Assembly: GCF_014204525.1 (NCBI RefSeq)
Contig: NZ_JACHLP010000015.1
Span: forward strand, 1-55,971
Origin: Roseateles oligotrophus
GTDB lineage: Bacteria > Pseudomonadota > Gammaproteobacteria > Burkholderiales > Burkholderiaceae_C
Length of the DNA: 55,971 nucleotides
Direction of reading: 5' to 3'
Positions 52,320 to 55,971 of the stretch are shown here, in pieces. Every line of letters starts with the position of its first letter. Position 1 is the stretch's first letter. Both the position numbers and the translations under genes were made by a program. The notes under the pieces were generated by a model. It had not been told where the DNA came from. It saw nothing but the letters and a program-made list of their open reading frames with translations, and ran no database searches.

Positions 52320-54716
52320 ATGAGTTCAAGCCCCGTGACCGTGTCGCCCCCCCAATCCGCCTGGCCCGCTTGGCGTTGGCTGCGTCGCGGCCTGCTGGCC
52401 CTGCTGCTCTTGCTGCTGGTGCTGGCCGTCCTGGCCTGGGCCCTGCTGCGGGCCAGCCTGCCCCAGCTCAATGGCCGGATCAGCCTGCCGGGCCTGCAGG
52501 CGCCGCTCAGCCTGGCGCGCGACGATCTGGGCACCCTCATCGTGCAGGGCGAGAACCGCCTGGACCTGGCCCGCGGCCTGGGCTTTGTGCATGCGCAGGA
52601 ACGCTTTTTCGAGATGGACCTGACGCGCCGTTCCGCCGCCGGCGAGCTCTCTGCCCTGTTCGGCCCCGTGGCCCTGGAGCGCGACAAACAGCGCCGCCTG
52701 CACCGCATGCGGGAGCGCATGAGCGAACGCCTGGCCCAGCTGCCCGCCGCCGACCGCGCCCTGCTGGAGGCCTATGCCAGCGGCGTCAACGCCGGCCTCG
52801 GCGCCTTGCGAGTACGGCCCTGGCAGTACTGGCTGCTGCGCGCCGAGCCCGAGCCCTGGGCGGCGGTGGACTCGACCCTGGTGGTGATCGAGATGTTCTG
52901 GATGCTGCAAGGCTCGGGGCTGGACGGCGGCTTCGAACGCGCCCAGCTGCGCAGCAGCGCGGGCGATGCCTTGTTCGATTGGCTCAATCCGCGCGGCGGC
53001 CGCTGGGACGCGGCGCTGGACGGCAGCCAGCTCCAGCCCCCTGCCCTGCCCACGCCCGAGCAGCTGGACCTGCGCAAAGCCAGCCCCAACACCTCGCAGG
53101 CCCCGCTGCCCCAGCGGCAGGCCAGCGCGGACGAGCCCGCCGTCATCGGCAGCAATAACTGGGCCGTCGCGGGCCGCCGCAGCGAACATGGCGGCGCCCT
53201 GCTGGCCGACGATATGCATCTGGGCCTCTCGGTGCCCAGCATCTGGTTCCGCACCCAGCTGCAGATCCCCGCCAGCGCTGGCCGGCCCGAGCAGCGCGCG
53301 GCGGGGCTCTCCCTGCCCGGCATGCCCAGCATCGTGGTGGGCAGCAATGGCGCGGTCGCCTGGGGCTTCACCAATGCCTACGGCCAGTGGTTTGACTGGA
53401 TCCAGCTGCCAAGTGAATTCGCGCCCGAACGGCTCAAGATCTACACGCAGACCATCGCCATCAAGGGCCGGGCCGCCGAGAAGCTGGAGGTCCAGGAGTT
53501 CGACGGCGCGCCGCTGCTGCGGGAGCAAAACGGCAGGCGCTACGCCCTGCGCTGGATCGCCCACCAAGGCGAGGCCGTCAATCTGGAGCTGGACCGCATG
53601 CTGCTGGCCCGCCATGTGGACGAGGCCGTGGGCATTGCCCAGCGCAGCGGCATCCCGCACCAGAACATCGTGATCGCCGACTCGCGCGGCCAGATCGCCT
53701 GGACCCTGGCCGGCCGCCTGTGGAGCCAGCCAGGCCTGGCCAAGAGCTATGCCCGTTTTCAGGGTGCCGAGACCCCGGCCCATGACTGGGTCGCCCCCGC
53801 CGACTACCCGCTGATCAAGAACCCCAAGAGCGGCCAGCTCTGGACCGCCAACAACCGCCAACTGGGCGGCGCGGCCGCCGAGCTGATCGCCGACGGCGGC
53901 TTTGATCTGGGCGCCCGTGCCCAGCAGATCCGCGAGCGCCTGAGCGAAAAACCCAAGCATGACGAGGCCAGCTTCTCGGCCCTGCATCTGGACAACGAAG
54001 CCCGCTTCATGCAGACCTGGGGCCAGCGCCTGCTCAAGGTGGCGGCGGCCAGCCCGGCGCATGCCGAGGCCGCCGAACTGCTGCGCCGCTGGACGGGCCG
54101 GGCCGATGCCGAGCAGGCGGCCTACCGCCTGATTCGCACGGCAAGGCTGAAGACCCTGGACACCCTCTGGCTGGCCTGGACCGAGCCCTTGCTGGGCACC
54201 CGGCAGCGCGACGAAAAAAGCGCCATCAAATGGCGCAGCAGCTTCGAGTACCCGGTGAGCCAGGCCCTGGACCAGCAGCCCACCTATCTGCTACCGCCCG
54301 GCCACGCCAGCTGGGACGCCCTGCTGCTGGCCCAGTTGGACGCCGCCGCGCAGGAGATGCGCGAGCCCGGCCCACAGGCGCTGGCCGCGGCGAGCTGGGG
54401 CCAGCGCAACCGCAGCAAGATCCAGCATGTGCTGTCCAAGGCCATCCCGCCCCTGGCCTACTTCCTCGACATGCCGGGCCTGGACCAGGGCGGCGACAGC
54501 AATCTGCCCCATGTGGCGGCGCCGGCCTTTGGGCAGTCGCAACGCCTGGTGGTCTCACCCGGCCGCGAGGCGCAGGCCACCTTGTCCATGCCCGGCGGCC
54601 AGAGCGGCCACCCCATGTCGCCTTTTTACGGGGCCGGCCACGCCCAATGGGCGAACGGCGAGGCCACACCCTTGCTGGCGGGCCGGCCCAGGCATCGGCT
54701 GGATGCCGAGCCCTAG
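52320..54716 (+). CDS. Penicillin acylase family hydrolase
   Basis: The product has 798 residues from ATG 52320 (MSSSPVTVSPP); an in-frame ATG 60 bases upstream is possible. One N-terminal helix (LLALLLLLLVLAVLAWALL) anchors or exports it. The Ntn-hydrolase nucleophile is Ser278 in IGSNNWAVAG, which becomes the first residue of the beta chain after self-cleavage. Other stretches typical of the family are LGFVHAQERFFEMDLTRR in the alpha chain and HLGLSVPSIW and NGAVAWGFTNAYGQW in the beta chain. It cleaves amides such as acyl-homoserine lactones or beta-lactam side chains. Convergent with the RidA gene. Confidence 0.93.
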   Translation: MSSSPVTVSPPQSAWPAWRWLRRGLLALLLLLLVLAVLAWALLRASLPQLNGRISLPGLQAPLSLARDDLGTLIVQGENRLDLARGLGFVHAQERFFEMDLTRRSAAGELSALFGPVALERDKQRRLHRMRERMSERLAQLPAADRALLEAYASGVNAGLGALRVRPWQYWLLRAEPEPWAAVDSTLVVIEMFWMLQGSGLDGGFERAQLRSSAGDALFDWLNPRGGRWDAALDGSQLQPPALPTPEQLDLRKASPNTSQAPLPQRQASADEPAVIGSNNWAVAGRRSEHGGALLADDMHLGLSVPSIWFRTQLQIPASAGRPEQRAAGLSLPGMPSIVVGSNGAVAWGFTNAYGQWFDWIQLPSEFAPERLKIYTQTIAIKGRAAEKLEVQEFDGAPLLREQNGRRYALRWIAHQGEAVNLELDRMLLARHVDEAVGIAQRSGIPHQNIVIADSRGQIAWTLAGRLWSQPGLAKSYARFQGAETPAHDWVAPADYPLIKNPKSGQLWTANNRQLGGAAAELIADGGFDLGARAQQIRERLSEKPKHDEASFSALHLDNEARFMQTWGQRLLKVAAASPAHAEAAELLRRWTGRADAEQAAYRLIRTARLKTLDTLWLAWTEPLLGTRQRDEKSAIKWRSSFEYPVSQALDQQPTYLLPPGHASWDALLLAQLDAAAQEMREPGPQALAAASWGQRNRSKIQHVLSKAIPPLAYFLDMPGLDQGGDSNLPHVAAPAFGQSQRLVVSPGREAQATLSMPGGQSGHPMSPFYGAGHAQWANGEATPLLAGRPRHRLDAEP

Positions 54717-54724
54717 TGGCTGGC

Positions 54725-55144
54725 CTATGCCAGGGCGATGCAGGCGACGGACACCTTCAGGCCCTCGATCCTGACCGAGAGCTGGGTGACCTGGCGGGCC
54801 GGTGGCTTGTTGGGAAACCACTTCAGCCACTCCTCGTTCATGCCCTCGAAATCGGCCCCGTCGTCGAGGATGACGGTGGCGCTGACCACCTTCTCCAGCG
54901 AGCTGCCGGCCGAACGCAGGATGGCCGAGATATTGCGCATCACCTGATGCGTCTGCTCCTGAATCGTATGGCCCTTGAAGGCCCCGCTCTTGGCGTCCGT
55001 CGGCGTGGTGCCCGAGACAAAGATCAAGCCGGCCGCCTTCACCGCCTGGCTGAACATGGGCGGCGGTGTGGCCACCTGAGTGGTGTAGATGATTTCGCGC
55101 GCAGACCATGCGGAGTCCTTTCCGAGTTCAGGAGCCGGTCGCAT
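54725..55144 (-). CDS. RidA/YjgF-family protein with an out-of-frame start
   Basis: RidA enzymes hydrolyse reactive enamines/imines. The family core runs REIIYTTQVATPPPMFSQAVKAAG, FVSGTTPTDAKSG, QVMRNISAILRSAGSSLEKVV and ends VRIEGLKVSVACIALA. The only good ribosome site (AAAGGA) is placed for an ATG at 55109, but this ATG is one base out of frame; removing one G (ATGG-TCT) would give MSAREIIYTT and a 128-residue protein, the usual length. The coordinates given use an in-frame ATG at 55144 that lacks a ribosome site, giving 139 residues. Either a one-base insertion (or sequencing error) or a poorly translated gene. Confidence 0.75.
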   Translation of the reverse strand: MRPAPELGKDSAWSAREIIYTTQVATPPPMFSQAVKAAGLIFVSGTTPTDAKSGAFKGHTIQEQTHQVMRNISAILRSAGSSLEKVVSATVILDDGADFEGMNEEWLKWFPNKPPARQVTQLSVRIEGLKVSVACIALA

Positions 55145-55380
55145 GCATCCGAAACGGCGCAGGCTCGCCCCCGTGTGAGGCTTGTAGCACGGTGGCGTCT
55201 TTTTGCTGGCAATAGCCTGCCTTGTTGGTGCCAAGTAAGCTGGGGATGATGAATTGCGCCCCGTCAACGACAGCTTGTAAGGTCAGCAGCCCTGGCTTCC
55301 TTCAGGGGAAGCGTGGGCGACGAACACTCAGGGCTTGGGGGGAGGAGGGGAAAGGGAAGACCTGACCCCGAATTCGCGCT

Positions 55381-55572
55381 TACCATTCGTTCGATTTCTC
55401 CAAGTACGCTCATCGCTACCTCGCCGAAGTTCAGTACCGCTTCAACCATCGCTTCGACCTGGCGGCCATCCTCATCGGCCTCGTGCGGGCTTCGGCGCTA
55501 GTCAAACCATACCCGGAGCCCCGCCTTCGGACGGCTGAGCCAAGGGGCAAATCAGGTATCCAATTGATTTAA
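55381..55572 (+). pseudogene. IS1595/ISXO2-type transposase, C-terminal remnant
   Basis: A frame of 63 codons ends with TAA at 55570-55572 and reads YHSFDFSKYAHRYLAEVQ, then YRFNHRFDLAAILIGLVRAS. This is the usual end of ISXO2-like (IS1595) transposases. No start or upstream transposase part is present, so it is a remnant. The sequence between the RidA gene and this point holds no gene. Confidence 0.75.
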
Positions 55573-55575
55573 TAG

Positions 55576-55842
55576 TTATGCCTCACCGCGCTTGCCCCGG
55601 AAGGCCCGACTTGAAATGCTTACGGAATTCTTGTCAGGATCTTTCGCGTTGGCGAAGTGATAGCCATTGGCTTCATGTATGACCCCAAACTTGAGCCCCT
55701 GCTTCTGAGCTGCGATACAGAAGGCCTCTACGTCTTGGACGTGAAATGACAGCTTCACACCAACTTGGCCTAGCTTCGCTGACTTTACCGCTTGATGGAT
55801 GAGGATTCCTGCGCCGCCATCCGGTGCATGCAGTTCGACTAG
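55576..55842 (-). pseudogene. VOC/glyoxalase-family protein, 5' end lost at an IS5-like element
   Basis: From the stop at 55576 the frame is open to about 55842 (88 codons, no native start): LVELHAPDGGAGILIHQA, then KLSFHVQDVEAFCIAAQKQG and GYHFANAKDPDKNSVSISSR. The DPDKNSV-type motif with a preceding strand is typical of the vicinal oxygen chelate (glyoxalase/dioxygenase) fold. A GTG at 55758 could start a 60-residue fragment. The upstream part is cut at CTAG (55839-55842), where the next IS begins. Confidence 0.7.
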
Positions 55843-55971
55843 GGTGTGTTGACATTCAAGTCATGCAGACGATGGCGCCGACGAGACTGATGAACGAGGT
55901 AAACCGTTCGGCCAGCTTTTCGTAGCGAGTGGCGATTCGACGGTAGTGCTTGATGCGGCAGAAGAAGCGCT
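55839..55971 (-). mobile_element. IS5-like insertion sequence, one end
   Basis: After CTAG at 55839-55842, a likely target duplication of the YTAR type used by IS5/IS427-group elements, the sequence GGTGTGTTGACATTC looks like a terminal repeat. The transposase 3' end follows directly. The rest lies beyond the window. Confidence 0.65.
55856..55971 (-). CDS. IS5-family transposase, C-terminal part (cut by window edge)
   Basis: The minus-strand frame from the window edge to TGA (55856-55858) reads RFFCRIKHYRRIATRYEKLA then ERFTSFISLVGAIVCMT. RIKHYRRIATRYEKLA is the conserved C-terminal C(1)-like signature of IS5-family (IS427 group) DDE transposases. The catalytic core is outside the window. 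Confidence 0.8.
   Translation of the reverse strand, partial: RFFCRIKHYRRIATRYEKLAERFTSFISLVGAIVCMT

Overview
The window looks like a chromosomal stretch of a high-GC betaproteobacterium of the order Burkholderiales, probably from the Roseateles/Rubrivivax/Comamonadaceae side. The grounds are the homodimeric E1-type pyruvate dehydrogenase operon with a lipoyl domain fused to LpdA, a PHA phasin, a branched-chain amino acid (liv) uptake operon, a RmuC/MFS pair and strong G/C third-position bias. Genus is not resolvable by eye. Both ends lie inside insertion sequences (IS256-like on the left, IS5-like on the right), so the window may be a whole contig bounded by repeats.

Layout. 1-1.2 kb: IS256-type transposase start, interrupting a KilA-N gene that ends a three-gene overlapping set. 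1.3-7.6 kb (minus): aceE-aceF-lpdA. 7.9-11.2 kb (plus): PAS histidine kinase and FixJ-type response regulator, divergent from aceE, then folD and a frameshifted LD-carboxypeptidase gene. 13.1-14.2 kb: frameshifted YhcG/DUF1016 nuclease gene. 14.3-25.2 kb: iron/siderophore uptake locus with two TonB-dependent receptors, a two-subunit ABC exporter-fold importer, an MFS permease and an AraC-type regulator, with Fur-box-like palindromes. This resembles the uptake half of the yersiniabactin system without biosynthesis genes. 25.3-28.6 kb: prlC, a deleted PfpI/DJ-1 gene, a VapBC-type toxin-antitoxin pair. 28.6-33.6 kb: livK, livH, a livM-livG fusion and livF. 33.9-41.5 kb: RIO-kinase gene with an in-frame amber codon, periplasmic binding protein, MFS, rmuC, and a DUF1800/DUF1501 secreted pair. 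41.7-46.5 kb: small membrane protein, hydroxyacid dehydrogenase, nitroreductase and thioesterase operon, NYN protein, histone-deacetylase-like hydrolase. 46.5-48.0 kb: lower-GC pair of unknown exported or anchored proteins. 48.6-55.1 kb: phasin with PhaR-like palindromes, DUF3667 protein, Lon-N protein, patatin, penicillin acylase, RidA. 55.4-56.0 kb: IS1595-like and VOC remnants and an IS5-like end.

How it works together. Metabolic modules dominate: the PDH complex with an adjacent two-component system that may sense its substrate state, amino acid uptake, carbon storage (phasin) and iron acquisition. Striking are the many disrupted genes (KilA-N, LD-carboxypeptidase, YhcG, PfpI, RIO kinase, RidA start, VOC). 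They point to ongoing gene decay and IS activity or, for the single-base homopolymer cases, to sequencing error. No tRNA, rRNA or CRISPR array was seen. The best candidates for less-described biology are the biosynthesis-free siderophore locus with its small unknown partner protein, the DUF1800/DUF1501 secreted pair, and the low-GC unknown pair.
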